The notes under the pieces are model-generated. The model saw nothing but the letters and a program-made list of their open reading frames with translations, had not been told where the DNA came from and made no database searches. From Schistosoma haematobium (Eukaryota; Platyhelminthes; Trematoda; Strigeidida; Schistosomatidae), in assembly GCF_000699445.3 (NCBI RefSeq), contig NC_067198.1, forward strand, positions 7,252,801 through 7,316,800: a DNA stretch of 64,000 nt, in the 5' to 3' direction. Positions 10,417 to 21,104 of the stretch are shown here, one piece after another. Position 1 is the stretch's first letter; each line of letters opens with the position of its first letter. Made by a program: the position numbers and the translations under genes.

Positions 10417-11255
10417 TTAGAATTTGGGAGAACACAAGGAGTGGATGCACCTGCACCATTGCAAACGATTTTGAGCTATGTCATTCAACGTCTCTAACCA
10501 TCGGTGGCTATCATCTCGTGGTCCCCAACCAGGTAGTCTACACCTACCAACATGACTCAGTCTACTTGTCAGTGACTTCATGGACTTGTGCCATGTTTTG
10601 GTTTGGCCGCCTCTAGCTTTCTTCCAACCTACTCCTATACCACTGAACATAGCACGTCGAGGTAGTCGGTGGTTGGGCATACGTAACACGTGTCCCAGCC
10701 ATCTCAACTGATGAAGTTTCACTACTTCATCAACTGATTTGCCATCCTTACCTAATACCCGTTTCCTAACAACTGCGTTACTTACTCGATGGTCCCAGGA
10801 TATACGAGCAATGTTTCGAAGACACCTATGATCGAATACTAGTAACCTACGAATATCCTCTACTGTTACCGGCCATGTTTCACTGCCATAACGTAGGACG
10901 GGACGAACTGCTGCGTAGTAAACACGTTCTTTGGTTGATAGACGGATATCTCGCCTACGCCATAAATGACGCAAGTTGGCAAAAGCTAGTCGAGCCTTTG
11001 TATCCGTGCTGAGATTTCGTCACACACCAGACTACAAGGGCTGATGAGACTTCCAAGATAAGTGAAGCGGTCGACACACTCAACTACTTCACTCCCTATC
11101 ATTAGTTCGGGTGTCAATGTAACCCAATCCTGAAGCAACATTTTGCATTTCAAGGGAGAGAATCCCATCCCGAACATGCTTGCATTGTTGCTTAGAGTGG
11201 TCAGAAGACTCTGCATCTTGTCAGCGTCTTCACCGAACAGAACTGTCATCGGCAT
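10417..11255 (-). pseudogene. RT C-terminal domain of the nested RTE
   Basis: Two frames (11255-10986 and 10974-10417) continue from the YADD block: LLTTLSNNASMFGMGFSPLKCKMLLQDW, then TYLGSLISP, LRHLWRRRDIRLSTKERVYYAAVRPVLRYG, HRCLRNIARISWDHRVSN and RWLGHVLRMPNHRLPRR. The stop near 10420 is followed by a 3' UTR that ends at the duplication at 10197. A short (ACGT)n run sits at about 10218-10230. Confidence 0.8.
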
Positions 11256-12543
11256 ATTCTAAGTCAACAAGTGAACCTCCTGGTAGAAGTTCAACTACTG
11301 GAAATTTAGATGAGGAGAGCGTTATCTCTAAAAGTACGTCGACCACAAAGTTGAACAAGAATGGGGAGAGTGGACAGCCCTGACGAACACCAATTGAGGT
11401 AATCAATTCTGATGACAGTTCGCCATAAGCTCTCACTCTACCAGTTGTGTTCGAGTAGAGAGCCTTTATAAGGTTAATGTACTTCTTTGGTACTCCTTTC
11501 AGTGACAAACACTGCCATAGAATCTCACGATCAACAGAGTCGAATGCCGCCTTAAGGTCGAGAAATACTACCATTGTGGGGCGTCTGAATGTGTGTCTGT
11601 GTTCTAGAACCTGACGTAGTGTGAATATCTGATCTATACAACCACGTCCATGTCGAAAACCAGCCTGGTTTTCTCTAATCTGCTCTTCACGAGCTTTGAT
11701 TAGGCGTTGAAGCATTATTGAGGCTAATATTTTAGACACTATATTAGTCAAACTGATTCCTCTGTGATTGTCACAAGAGGACTTTTGTCCTTTCTTATAG
11801 ACTGGCACAATCAGTGATTGAGACCAGTCAGATGGGATTACGTCCAGTTCCCAAATTCTACCTAAGACCTCGGTTAATCTCATTGCTAATACTGGACCAC
11901 CATCCTTAAAAATCTCAGGAGTAAACCTGTCAGGGCCTGGTGCTCTCCCTCGTTTCAGATTTCCTATGGCTTTTTCAACTTCGTAAAGGGACGGAGGACC
12001 TACATTAACTTGCCATTCAGGTTGACTAGAGATCGTGGGAAACCAAAGTGTGGCTGAAGGCCAGTTGAACTGATCCCTAAAGTGTTCTGCCCATCGATCC
12101 GATCTCCTGGATTGAGAATGTATAAGATGTCCATCTTTCTCTGAGATTGTTTCGCTAACGATCGGGTTCCTAATACCGGTTTCCTTAACGAGTCTGAACA
12201 ATTGTCTGCTATTACTTACCGCCGCCGCCACAGCTTTTCGGATATCATTCCATGCTGCATCGGGGTGAGCATCACATACATGTCTGCCTAACTGTTTTCC
12301 TAGTTGTTCCTGAAATATACTCTTAGCTTGACTATCATTAAGTAGGCCCCTAAGAGGTTTCCTTGCAGCGTTTTTCCTACGTCCAGTAAGACGCAAGCAA
12401 ATACGCGCTCGCACTAGAGCATGATCTGAATCTAAGCATGTGCTCCAGAATGAGCGACAGTCTTCTATCGAGCCCCTCCATCGGTGGCTGATAGCGATGT
12501 GATCTATTTGGGTCCAACGTTGGGACGAATTAGGGGTCGCCAT
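11230..12543 (-). pseudogene. Reverse transcriptase of the nested RTE
   Basis: A 437-residue frame starts in the endonuclease end (WTQIDHIAISHRWRG, LDSDHALVRA). It runs through RGRAPGPDRFTPEIFKDGG, PVYKKGQKSSCDNHRGISL, FRHGRGCIDQIFTLRQ, the catalytic VFLDLKAAFDSVDRE and VRQGCPLSPFLFNFVVD, and ends with the catalytic LEYADD at its extreme C-terminus, where a frameshift (about 11240) transfers coding to the next frame. All three catalytic aspartates are readable, making this the best preserved RTE RT in the window. Confidence 0.9.
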
Positions 12544-13784
12544 GTTAAAATATGTTTTTCCTTATGCTTAAAGTTAGTATTTGCAAGGAACAGGCGGTTA
12601 TCTGAGCATAGCTGCAACAGATGGTCGCCATTATCTGTTCTTTGAGCCACGACACCATAAGATCCACCTAGGTGTCCTTCCCTATCGCTTAGTTTACCTA
12701 CTTGAGCATTAAAGTCACCGGCCACTATTACTACATCAGAGCGCCTAGCTTTTCGGAGAAGGTCGGAGAGCTTTCTGTAAAACTCATCTTTGACATCATC
12801 TGAGCTGCAGTCAGTGGGAGAATAGGCAGAAACGACGAAGAGTGTCCCTATCTTTCCGGATTCTTACTGTTCCGTTCAGTCGGACAGCGCACAAACGGCT
12901 GTCTACTGGGATCCACTCTAAGAGAGCTAGTTCTGCCCTAGGACTCAATGCTATACCTACGCCGGCGAGGCCACGGGAAGCAGAATCAGGGCTTCCAGAT
13001 ACACGAAGCGTAAATCGAGTCGGTTCTTTATTTTGGCATGGTGAGGTCAAATGAATGACGCTACTCGGATCTTGTATGAGCGTTTCGGAGACGCAGCACA
13101 CATCGATGGTGCGAGATTCTCAAGTCCCAGCTAAGGAAACTTGTTGTCCTATTTGGCACAGTGTTCGTACGTTAAAAACTCCTACGTGTAGTTTAGAGCG
13201 TGGTTTCAGGAGACCAGGAATAGCGTTCCACGTACTCGAATTGTTTGCCCTAGCGGTTCGAGGTGATAAAGAGACGTGAGGAGGGTTAGTCATGGAGATA
13301 AGAGAGGTATTAGGAGGTGTAGGAAGGATTTGAATGTGACCAACTTGGTCTCGTGTGCTGTTACGGGTATGAGGGCTGATGTCACTTCCCGGCTGCCCAC
13401 ACCGTGGAAGGGTATTTCTTGAGGAACCTGAAAAGGAAATTGGATTAGTGTTGGTCTTGACGACCTGGGAGAGTGACCGCAGAGCCCAAGGGACAACTAC
13501 TTGAGGCCGGTCGCGCACGGCCTTTTCGTGGAAGGTTTTTGACGTGTTAGCTCCGTTTTTCAAAGGGCCTTACCGCCGGAGACGGAAATCCGTGAGGTAA
13601 GGTGAGGTGTGACATTTTTAGGGTCGACCTTTTCTAACCCCACCCCTCCTTGTGGGAAGGCAGCATCGCTGTCATGCTGGTTGTCCGAGGGAACCACCTT
13701 ACTGCTGTCACACCTCTCTACAGTCAGCAGTACGACTTCGCCCTCAGACCTTGAGTTGCTGCTTTTAGTCTTACCGTTCACCAA
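12504..13784 (-). pseudogene. N-terminal region and endonuclease of the nested RTE
   Basis: Four frames on the minus strand together make the amino half. 13784-13560 is hydrophilic with no recognised domain. 13563-13120 ends with LHVGVFNVRTLCQIGQQVSL, the start of the endonuclease fold. 13101-12811 has CVSETLIQD. 12725-12504 has MAGDFNAQVGKLSD, the catalytic Asn/Asp block. Each junction is a frameshift or small deletion. Confidence 0.8.
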
Positions 13785-13901
13785 TCGACCTGCCTGGCAT
13801 GGTAGAACCTACAGGAACATATGTTCCAGCCAATATAGCTCGGTTGGGTCATCACGATAGGCAAGCCCGACCACGGCGTCAAGGTAGCAGCTTCGGTCGA
13901 G

Positions 13902-14657
13902 GAAGAAGGGCATTAGAGCCGACGAACGGAAATATGTGCAAGACCTAGCAATGACAGAGGGGAAAAGCTACAAGAGAAGGAAATATGAGACAACCATATG
14001 ATACAACGAAGAAACTGTCAGGGAAATATGGTAAAGCAGAGAGACCGGTCAAGGACAAAGAAGGCATGCCAATCACTCAGATTCAGGAACAGAGGAACAG
14101 ATGGGTAGAACACTTTGAAGAACTCTTGAAAAGATCAGTCTCACTGAACTCACCAGACATCGAAGCAAAATACACAGACCTTCCCATAGATGTCATTCCA
14201 CAACGGTCGAGGAAATCAACATGGCCATCAGACAAATCAAGAGTGGGGAAACAGCACGCTCTGAAAATCTACCACCTGAAGCATCGAAGTCAGACATAGA
14301 GGTAACTGCAAACATGCTCCGCATTCTATTCATAAAGATTTGGGAGGAAGAACAAGTGACGACAGACTGAAAAGAAGGAAATCTCATCGAGATACCAAAG
14401 AAAGCGGATCTCAGCAAGTGTTAGAAACACAGAGGCTTCACACTACTATCGGTACCAGGAAAAGTTTTCGACAGTGTTGTTGAACCGAGTGGAAGATACA
14501 GTAGACGTCCAACTTCAAGATCAACAGGCTGGATTCCGTAAGAATCGATCGTGCACAGACCAGGTTGCGACACTACGGATCGTCGTTTAACAATCGATCG
14601 AATGGAATTCGTCACTATACATCAACTTCTTTTACTATGAGAAGACGTTTGACAGCC
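13902..14657 (+). mobile_element. RTE-like LINE, right part after nested insertion
   Basis: The copy interrupted at 10197 resumes here with the basic linker (RADERKYVQDLAM), QPYDTTKKLSGKYGK, then PVKDKEG and RWVEHFEELLKRSVSLNSPD, the RT fingers, and [11 protein letters not shown] up to the first catalytic block (YYEKTFDSL; normally YEKAFDSVD). It stops abruptly at about 14657, so the copy is truncated at the 3' side too, unusual for a LINE. Bases 13902-13916 are the right target-site duplication. Confidence 0.85.
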
Positions 14658-14777
14658 TGAAGCTCAAGGTCACATCTTTTATTACATACCAGTATTAATA
14701 ATAAGCTAGTTACAGGAAACTTTTTAAATAAATGTGGACGATATTTAGAAGCAATTATTATCAAAATAAAAGTTTAC

Positions 14778-14973
14778 CTCAATTTCTGCTCTATTATTTG
14801 TTTGCTCTCCTTCCAACCGCTCAGAGACATTCCTTGGAATGATAAGAGCCAATTCGATGCTTACCATGGATGATTGGGCCCCCAGTAAACACCATAACCA
14901 GCACGACGATCATCATGTGCACCGTTACATGAACCATCAGTATAGACCATCACACGTCGCGGGCATGATGCAT
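14778..14973 (-). CDS. RNASEH1: Ribonuclease H1, exons 3 and 4 (catalytic domain, first half)
   Basis: Exon 3 is complement(14865..14973) and exon 4 complement(14778..14832), separated by a 32-nt GT-AG intron (14833-14864). Together they read ASCPRRVMVYTDGSCNGAHD, then RAGYGVYWGPNHPW and NVSERLEGEQTNNRAEIE. This is the first half of a eukaryotic RNase H1 domain: VYTDGSC carries the first catalytic Asp and NNRAEIE the catalytic Glu. A donor (GTAAAC) follows at 14777, so further exons lie at lower coordinates, probably outside the window because 1-14660 is retroelement DNA. Exon 3 starts in phase 1 and joins exon 2 (19929) exactly in frame, giving GRDASCP. The protein removes RNA from RNA-DNA hybrids in nucleus or mitochondrion. 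Confidence 0.9.
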
Positions 14974-15059
14974 CTGGTTAAGAGACAGAGAGGAAAAGGA
15001 TATCAATCGTGAAACGACAAATAGGTTTAATTACTTAACAATGTCAGTAAGTTGATATA

Positions 15060-15450
15060 GATTCCCATTAACTTGCTTACTACACGTGGTGGGGTGTTGT
15101 TTACGAAAATGAGAGAACGAAAAGCGAATGTCCGGCGCTTTAACCGGATTCCAAACCAATGGTGCACATGAGCTCCAGTATCCTGAAGGAACAAATGGCG
15201 TATGAACCATTTGTTGGTTACCGGCTACCATGGGACTGCATCTCCTTACGATGCTCCACTGCCTTGTGGATCAGACCTTTAGATCGAAGGCTCGGGGTAT
15301 GGCCCTCTAAGAAAACCACCTGCTTCGTTTTGGGCACCCGGACAGTACCACAGCCCTCACACAAATCAAATGAGATTTGTTTGGCGCGTATGTATTTGGT
15401 GCCTTCTTGTACCAATATCTGTGTTAAAATAAATAAATAAATAAGTACCA
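15060..15450 (+). mobile_element. Short non-autonomous RTE derivative (5' region fused to 3' tail)
   Basis: Bases 15093-15360 match 2868-3150 of the SR2-type element's 5' region nearly base for base. They then pass directly into a version of that family's 3' end (TTTGGCGCGTATGTATTTGG, then CTTGTACCAATAT) and an (AAAT)n tail at about 15427-15446. The whole coding region is missing. The match to a SINE-like, internally deleted derivative with both ends of a LINE is good. Confidence 0.8.
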
Positions 15451-16085
15451 TGTTTAAGAAAATAATAACATTATGGTGAGTTAGGTAATATTATACCAGA
15501 CTATTACTGGCTGGCTTTCTAGATGCATCAAGTCAGGTTAATTGAGTAGAGATATTTTTCCAAGATATAACCATAACAGAAAGACGGACTGTACAGATAA
15601 GCAAGGAGACATGGAGAATGCGAAATCAACTATAAGAAAACCCAGTAACTGAAAACAATACTAACAGTAACACGGAACCGCCAGTAAGAGAAAATGTACA
15701 CAAAATCGCGGAATAAGAATAGAATAACAGCGTATTGAATGTTTGAAGTATGAAGGAAAATAGTTCTGCAACCGACTAAACAGCGCATGACTATATGATA
15801 GCGCTGTTTTAATTCAACACCCATTATATTTTTCACGGTTCGTCCCCTAAGTAAGTATTTATAACCACTCTTAATCGACTGGAGCTAACTTATTACATAA
15901 TGTCTTGTTCACCCAAAGCTGCTTACTTGATAGTTTCATGATATCTAGACTAATTGATAGGGATTGTTGATTAGATGCCCATAGCACCATGTTTGACTTT
16001 ACTAGTCATAATTGACGGCTACATTACGGAATACGACAGGGGTGTAGCAGTTAATATAATATCAAACCGTTGAGGTTAACAATGG

Positions 16086-16945
16086 AGTCAAATAATACTG
16101 ATAGATTTCCACATACGCCGAAACTTGAGATGACACATGAACCTATTGTTGGTCACCGACTACCATAGGACCACATCTCATAACGCTGCTCCATCGCTTT
16201 GAGGATTAGACTTCTAGGTTAAAAGCTCGGGTAGTGACCCTCTAAGAAAACCACCTGTGATCTTGAGTGCGGTTAGAGGTATGAAGGTGGTTATCACTCC
16301 CCGGTTGCCCACACTGTGGAACGGTTCTTCTAGAGGTACCTGAAAAGCGAGTTCGATTAGAGATGGTCTTAGTAACCTAATAGTGTGACCGCAGTGCCCA
16401 ACGGACAACTGCTTGAGGCCGGTTACACACGACCTATTCGAGTAGTTTTAGTGTTAGCTCCGTACTTGTCGGGACCTCACCGCTGGAGATGAAAATCCAT
16501 GGGGTAAGGTGAGGTGTGCGCTTTTAGGATCAACCTTTTCCAACCCTACCCTTCCTTGTGGGAAGGCAACATCACTGTTATACTGGCTGTTTGAGGGAAA
16601 CATCATGCTACCATCATGCCTCTGTACAGGTAGCAGTATAACTTCGCCCTTGGACCTTGGGTTTGCTGCTTTCAGTCTTGTCGTTCTTCAACCGGCCTGT
16701 CTGGTAAGGTAGGGGCTTGAGGAACAATTATTCCAGCCAGTATAGCTCGATTGGTTCATTACGATAGGCAAGCTCAACCACCACGTCAAGGTAGCAGCAA
16801 CAGTCGGAAGAAAAACCATTGGCTTCGATTTGGGCATCCGGGCAGTACCCCACTCCAGACACAAATGCAATGACTTTGGAAGCGCATACATATTTTGGTG
16901 CCTCTTTGTATCGATGTTCATTCGTCTGAATAACAATAAGAACAA
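16086..16945 (+). mobile_element. Composite short RTE derivative interrupted by a 5' fragment of another RTE
   Basis: Outer parts (about 16130-16258 and 16812-16930) match the short derivative at 15.06-15.45 kb, with the same 3' end (GCGCATACATATTTTGGTGC). Between them, 16259-16808 matches 13345-13895, the 5' end of the nested SR2-type element, lying in the minus orientation. The insertion interrupts the sequence AACCACCTG/CTTCG of the derivative. Confidence 0.8.
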
Positions 16946-17054
16946 ACTATGATTAACCAAAAGTTTTCGTAACAATTTCCGGATTTGAATGTTGTGCGAT
17001 TCTCCAACATGGTTGAGTATGTCAAATTATTAACTGATTTTGTGTCTGCAGATA

Positions 17055-17290
17055 ACTACAATTTTTTGATCCAACAACTTAAGAAGCTATATTGTTGTGT
17101 CTAGTTATGAACATTACAGCCCTAATTTATTGCACGCTGAAAGATTTACTATTGACAGCAGAACAACAGAACTAAAACTAATATTCTACCAACTGAAGCT
17201 ACAAAATCCAACTCACAAAGATCAGAACTGCACTACGTCTACTTTAATGAGAACAATGTAGTAAATACAGAGGGTCAATCTACTATATAA
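17055..17290 (+). repeat. Dispersed repeat shared with 53690-53940
   Basis: This segment (CTGCAGATAACTAC, then TTGATCCAACAACTTAAGAA, then GAACATTACAGCCCTA and CTGAAAGATTTACTATTGAC) recurs in reverse complement at about 53690-53940. Similarity is high, except for an ATT run in the second copy. No coding signal is clear. It sits shortly upstream of the CR1-like LINE here. Confidence 0.75.
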
Positions 17291-17499
17291 GAACGTACAT
17301 CGTCAGGAAGATACGAAGGAATTCCAACCTTAATCTTTGGTATAAATTGTACTAACCACAAAACACATGCAAATTTAAGTACTGAACCCAATCCACATAC
17401 TACCTGGGGCTAATAACACCAATTAATCTCCAAATCAAAGCAGGTGATGAGGTTGAGTTTAAGACCATTTAACATTTAGTTTGAGATTTTATATCATTA

Positions 17500-19060
17500 T
17501 AATGGCGCTAGCGTGTTATAACATCTTACTACACTTACTAGTCTTCTAGACGAAGAACTAGGCCCAAATAGAAAGTCAACAAACTGTCTGTTCACTGTGT
17601 GCTTTGATCGAAATGATGTACTTAAAGTTCTTAGTACCTCAGACATGGAAAAGTCAACAGGATCGGATGAACTACAACCCAAAATCCTGAGACAAATTGC
17701 ACAATATATTGCAGCCTCACTAACTGTGATATTCAATATGTCACTTGGCCAAGGTGTGTTACCTACGAACTGGAAGGATGCAATCGTCACTCAAATACAT
17801 AAAACAAGACCAAGACAACTTCTATCGAACTAAAGATCTGTCGGCCTCACCACTGTCGTAGTTAATGGGAAGAATAGTCGAAAAGACCATAATGACATTC
17901 GTGAAAACCAACAACTTGTTAAACAGCGAACAACATGGTTTCAGGAAAGGTTTATCTTGCACAACAAACCTCCTTATAGCAAGGGAGCAATCGATAAAGG
18001 TTCTAGACAATGGAAAATCAGTGGATGTTGTCTATATAGACTTCAGCAAAGCATTTTATAAGGTGCCAACAGATAGACTGCTCTTGAAGCTGGAAAACCT
18101 TTGCATTGTCGGACCCCTCCTATATTGGATTAAGGATTTCCTGGTAGGTCGTAGACAGAAAGTAAGAGTGAATCCCAAGTGCTCCAACTGTAGACCAGTA
18201 CTTAGTGGAATACTGGAAGTTTCTGTCCTAGGTCCTTTACTATTCATACTGTATGTAAATGACGCCCCAAGTATAGTTGAGTCCCCAATGTTACTATACG
18301 CTGATGATGTAAAGATCTGGCGAGAAATAACAGGTGACGCCGATGCATGCGCACTTCAGGCAGACTTAGATATTGTGACTACCTGGTCTAAAGAGTGGAT
18401 GGTGCCTATCAACACAACAAAGTATGTCTACATGCACTTTCGGGATACAAAGGTAAATAGGTACAGCATAGGAGAAGTGCCTGTACCGGTGGTTCGGTCT
18501 CACAAGGATCTTGGGGTGACAGTGAGTCATGATCTTAGGATCACAGGCCACTGCTGCGAGATTGCAGCTAAGGGGTTTAGAACCCTATGGGCTTTAAGAT
18601 GGGCATTCACCAAGTTAGATACTGCCATGTTCACTACAGTATACAAAACCCTAGTGAAAACTAAGCTTCAAAACTGCGTTCAGGCTGCAAGCCTCTGTTT
18701 AAAAGGTGACTCGGATATCCCGGAAAAAGTACATAGGGTAACTACCCGTGCGATTCCGGAACTCCGGGGTTTACCATACAAAGAACGGCTTGAAAAGTTA
18801 GACCACTTTACTCTTTCTTATCTTCGTTTTCTTCCCACTAGATTGGGACATCTAAGATGACATAGCAGGCGAGTAGAAAAGTCAAGAACGAACAAAATAC
18901 CCGTGGCATACAGGTTTTGACGCCAAGTCATCAATCCTTGGAACCTGTTACGCGAAGCAGTGGTGTCCGCACCTTCAATCGACCCATTCAAGAGGAGACT
19001 AGACACTCATAGAAGCATACTAGAAAAGGAATAACATAGGCCGTAGGCTATCTGTCCTTA
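17500..19060 (+). mobile_element. CR1/Jockey-type LINE, RT-only fragment, decayed
   Basis: The plus strand reads KSTGSDELQPKILRQIAQYI, ending at a stop at 17831-17833, then a 331-residue frame (17865-18860). That frame has EQHGFRKGLSCTTNLL, VVYIDFSKAFYKV, VLGPLLFILYVNDAP, the catalytic LLYADDVKIW (about 18294-18325), and a C-terminus with RAIPELRGLPYKERLEKLDH. The normally invariant PQGS is replaced (ILEVSVLGP), and FDKV is FYKV. The endonuclease is absent, so the copy is 5'-truncated. It is a sibling of 44050-45780. Confidence 0.85.
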
Positions 19061-19928
19061 ATATACAAATGTGAATCGGAACCTATATATCGCTGAGGCC
19101 GTCACCAAACCAATCCGACGAACGCAGCGCGGCCCCGTTGACCCCACAGAGCACCCGAAGACAGAAAAACGCTATCTGGGCAATTAGTATCGGCTTAACT
19201 AGTAAGTTCAAGACTTAGGCTTTCATAGTTATGTTCACATGAAGGATTAACACAGGTTTACGATATATTATCTTCACTTTATTCGTACATTTTTTTTACA
19301 AAGCCCGGACAACAACTAACCATTTAAGTATATTTCGGCATTTACTATTTAGTGTTACTACTACTGAACCGTTAGTTTATAAAATCCTTGAAATACATGG
19401 CTTTTCGTTGTCTAGATAAATCGACGCACGAACATTCTTCTTAGCCTGGAATTTCAAGTCGCAGATATTAGAGTAACAACCAGGAATCATTAACAAGTAT
19501 CACTATTTAATACTATTGATATCTAATGGTTGGGACTGCAAGATATGAGGAACTAGTTTTGACGTTCTTAAAATCAGCACTTATTATGCTTTTAAATACA
19601 CAAGATATATAAAGAGTTTACAAATCAATTCTCCAGTGGTAGATACATAAGGATTAAGATCCATGTGAGAATCAGTCCATCTTGAAAGAATGGATGAAGC
19701 ATTAACAAAATACACGTAGTCTTGGGGATAGATGTGACAGATTAAAAGCTGAAATATTAGCATGCATTGGATATCTAAATCTCTGCTGGCCTAAATACTA
19801 ATAAAAGATTACCATGATAAAATGTCAGAGTGCTTGGAACATGGTTGCTACTGATGTAATGCTCTTCAGGAGATAGCTTGCTCGGTAATCGATCTTCTGT
19901 CTCAATGTGTAGCAATTAAAAGCCATAC

Positions 19929-20218
19929 CTCGACCATCCAGGTCGTCATTCATGCTTCCAATCCTTCGCTTTTTCGAGAGTACGGTTCCGACCTCATGTC
20001 CACCTTCTAGTAATTTTTTTAACGGGGAGCAACTGAAACTACCAATAAACTTTATAGCTTCATCGTAGGAAGTAAATTTCTTAAAGCAAGCTCCAGAGTA
20101 GCCCTTTACAAGGTCTTTGCACTCAGACCCAATTACTTCTTAGTTAAAAACTTAATGGGACTCACCAACTCGAGAAGACGCCGATGCCACGACCGACTCG
20201 AACACCGTAAAAAGGCAT
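19929..20218 (-). CDS. RNASEH1: Ribonuclease H1, exons 1 and 2 (hybrid-binding domain)
   Basis: The ATG at 20218 opens exon 1, complement(20166..20218), reading MPFYGVRVGRGIGVFSS plus part of W. Exon 2, complement(19929..about 20128), reads SECKDLVKGYSGACFKKFTS, then YDEAIKFIG and a basic linker (LSKKRRIGSMNDDLDGR). This is the N-terminal hybrid-binding domain of RNase H1 (family pattern FYAVR.GR..G.Y..W.EC...V.G..GA.FKKF...EA). An in-frame stop precedes the ATG. The 37-nt intron starts GTGAGT but its apparent 3' end is GG, not AG, the only odd splice site in the gene. Exon 2 ends at a GTATGG donor; intron 2 (about 5 kb) is filled with retroelements. No mitochondrial presequence is evident. 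Confidence 0.88.
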
Positions 20219-20759
20219 TTTACAGGTCGCATACGCCTCGAGCGCCTAAAACAACCTAAATGGTTCAAATGGTAAGAAGGTCTTTTCAATATCCAATATC
20301 CTTGTGGGAGGCTCGAATAAGCCGATCGATTCCTTTGAATTCATTCCTTATTGTTTCAGTATAACTCAGAATCTTTGGTAGTGTCAAATGGACGGCTGTC
20401 TAGCTACTTGACTCTTCTAATTCTAGTCATTTCGGTAGCTATTCGAGGGTTTATATATATGGTAGTCTGAATGGGTGCGCTTGTCTCGAAACAGCAGAAT
20501 TTATGGGTACAAGTAGTCATCAAATTACCAGACAGGAGGCCGGTTGCTGACAGTGTGAAAAACAATAAAGATGAAATTCGAATGCTAGGCGAAGACCACT
20601 GTTTCGAAAAGTAAACAAATAAGTTTTTTAGTTGGTAATGCAGACAATATGGAAGACTAAACGGAATATGTTATTCCAATTGTTTTTCAAGTCTCCTCTT
20701 CAAGCTATACACTAAGGCGATTGCGGTCACTTAGGTTGGAAGAGAATTCTAAATGGAGG
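20219..20759. other. Region upstream of RNASEH1; possible promoter interval
   Basis: About 540 bases between the RNASEH1 start codon and the Gypsy LTR. It must contain, or be upstream of, the RNASEH1 5' UTR and promoter, but I see no convincing core element. If the gene is expressed, the LTR insertion sits about 0.5 kb upstream of its ATG. Confidence 0.4.
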
Positions 20760-21083
20760 TGTAGCGGTAAATAAATCCCCAAAAGAAATAACTCTGTAAG
20801 ATTTCGACATTGGATGCTGACCAGATTAGTTTTAGTGGACTCATCTAGCTGAAGGCGCTCGATCGTGCATCCGCACCAGATCACGTGTGGGAACGCCGAG
20901 CTCAACTGCTACTGCAATCGCTAGCCAGATTAGATCAGATAATTCCGATATATTGGCAATCGTCAAATACAATTTCTGATCTCCTCGATTCTGTCTTTTG
21001 ATTTCTCCTCGTGGGTACGAATTATATTAGAAGGTGTTACTGGTAAAAGCGTTGTCAAACACTGAATACCTGTGCCATCTTCA
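20760..21083 (+). repeat. 5' LTR of the plus-strand Gypsy element
   Basis: It starts TGTAGCGG and ends CATCTTCA. It matches the 3' LTR except that the latter lacks about 110 bases after the first AATAAAT. The left 130 bases are also found in the inverted copy and in the decayed third copy near 55.6 kb, so the long form is ancestral. Confidence 0.88.
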
Positions 21084-21084
21084 T

Positions 21085-21104
21085 TGGTAAGCCCGACGTG
21101 ATCT
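21085..21104 (+). promoter_or_regulatory. Probable primer binding site (tRNA-Trp type)
   Basis: Immediately after the LTR the sequence TGGTAAGCCCGACGTGAT resembles the complement of a tRNA-Trp 3' end (TGGTGACCCCGACGTGAT in many animals) with two mismatches. Use of tRNA-Trp is known for CsRn1-type trematode Gypsy elements. The element clade and the position support it; the tRNA sequence is from memory. Confidence 0.7.

Larger units (their letters stand above)
10198..13901 (-). mobile_element. Nested SR2-type RTE element, about 3.7 kb, near complete
   Basis: The element lies on the minus strand inside the other LINE copy, bounded by a 15-bp target-site duplication. From the 5' end (13901) it reads a leader region, an N-terminal frame from 13784 (MVNGKTKSSNSRSEGE), the endonuclease, the reverse transcriptase with YADD, and a C-terminal domain ending at about 10417. 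About 220 bases of 3' UTR follow. Frameshifts near 13560, 13110, 12800, 12520, 11240 and 10980 inactivate it. It is younger than its host copy, which it splits. Confidence 0.9.
14974..19928 (-). other. RNASEH1 intron 2, filled with retroelement insertions
   Basis: This roughly 5-kb interval lies between the GTATGG donor at 19928 and the acceptor CTTAACCAG at 14974. It holds a short RTE derivative (15.06-15.45 kb), a composite RTE derivative (16.09-16.95 kb), a dispersed repeat (17.06-17.29 kb) and a CR1-like LINE (17.5-19.05 kb, plus strand, antisense to the gene). Segments 15450-16085 and 19080-19928 show nothing recognisable. Contrast: the other two visible introns are 32 and 37 nt. Confidence 0.75.
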
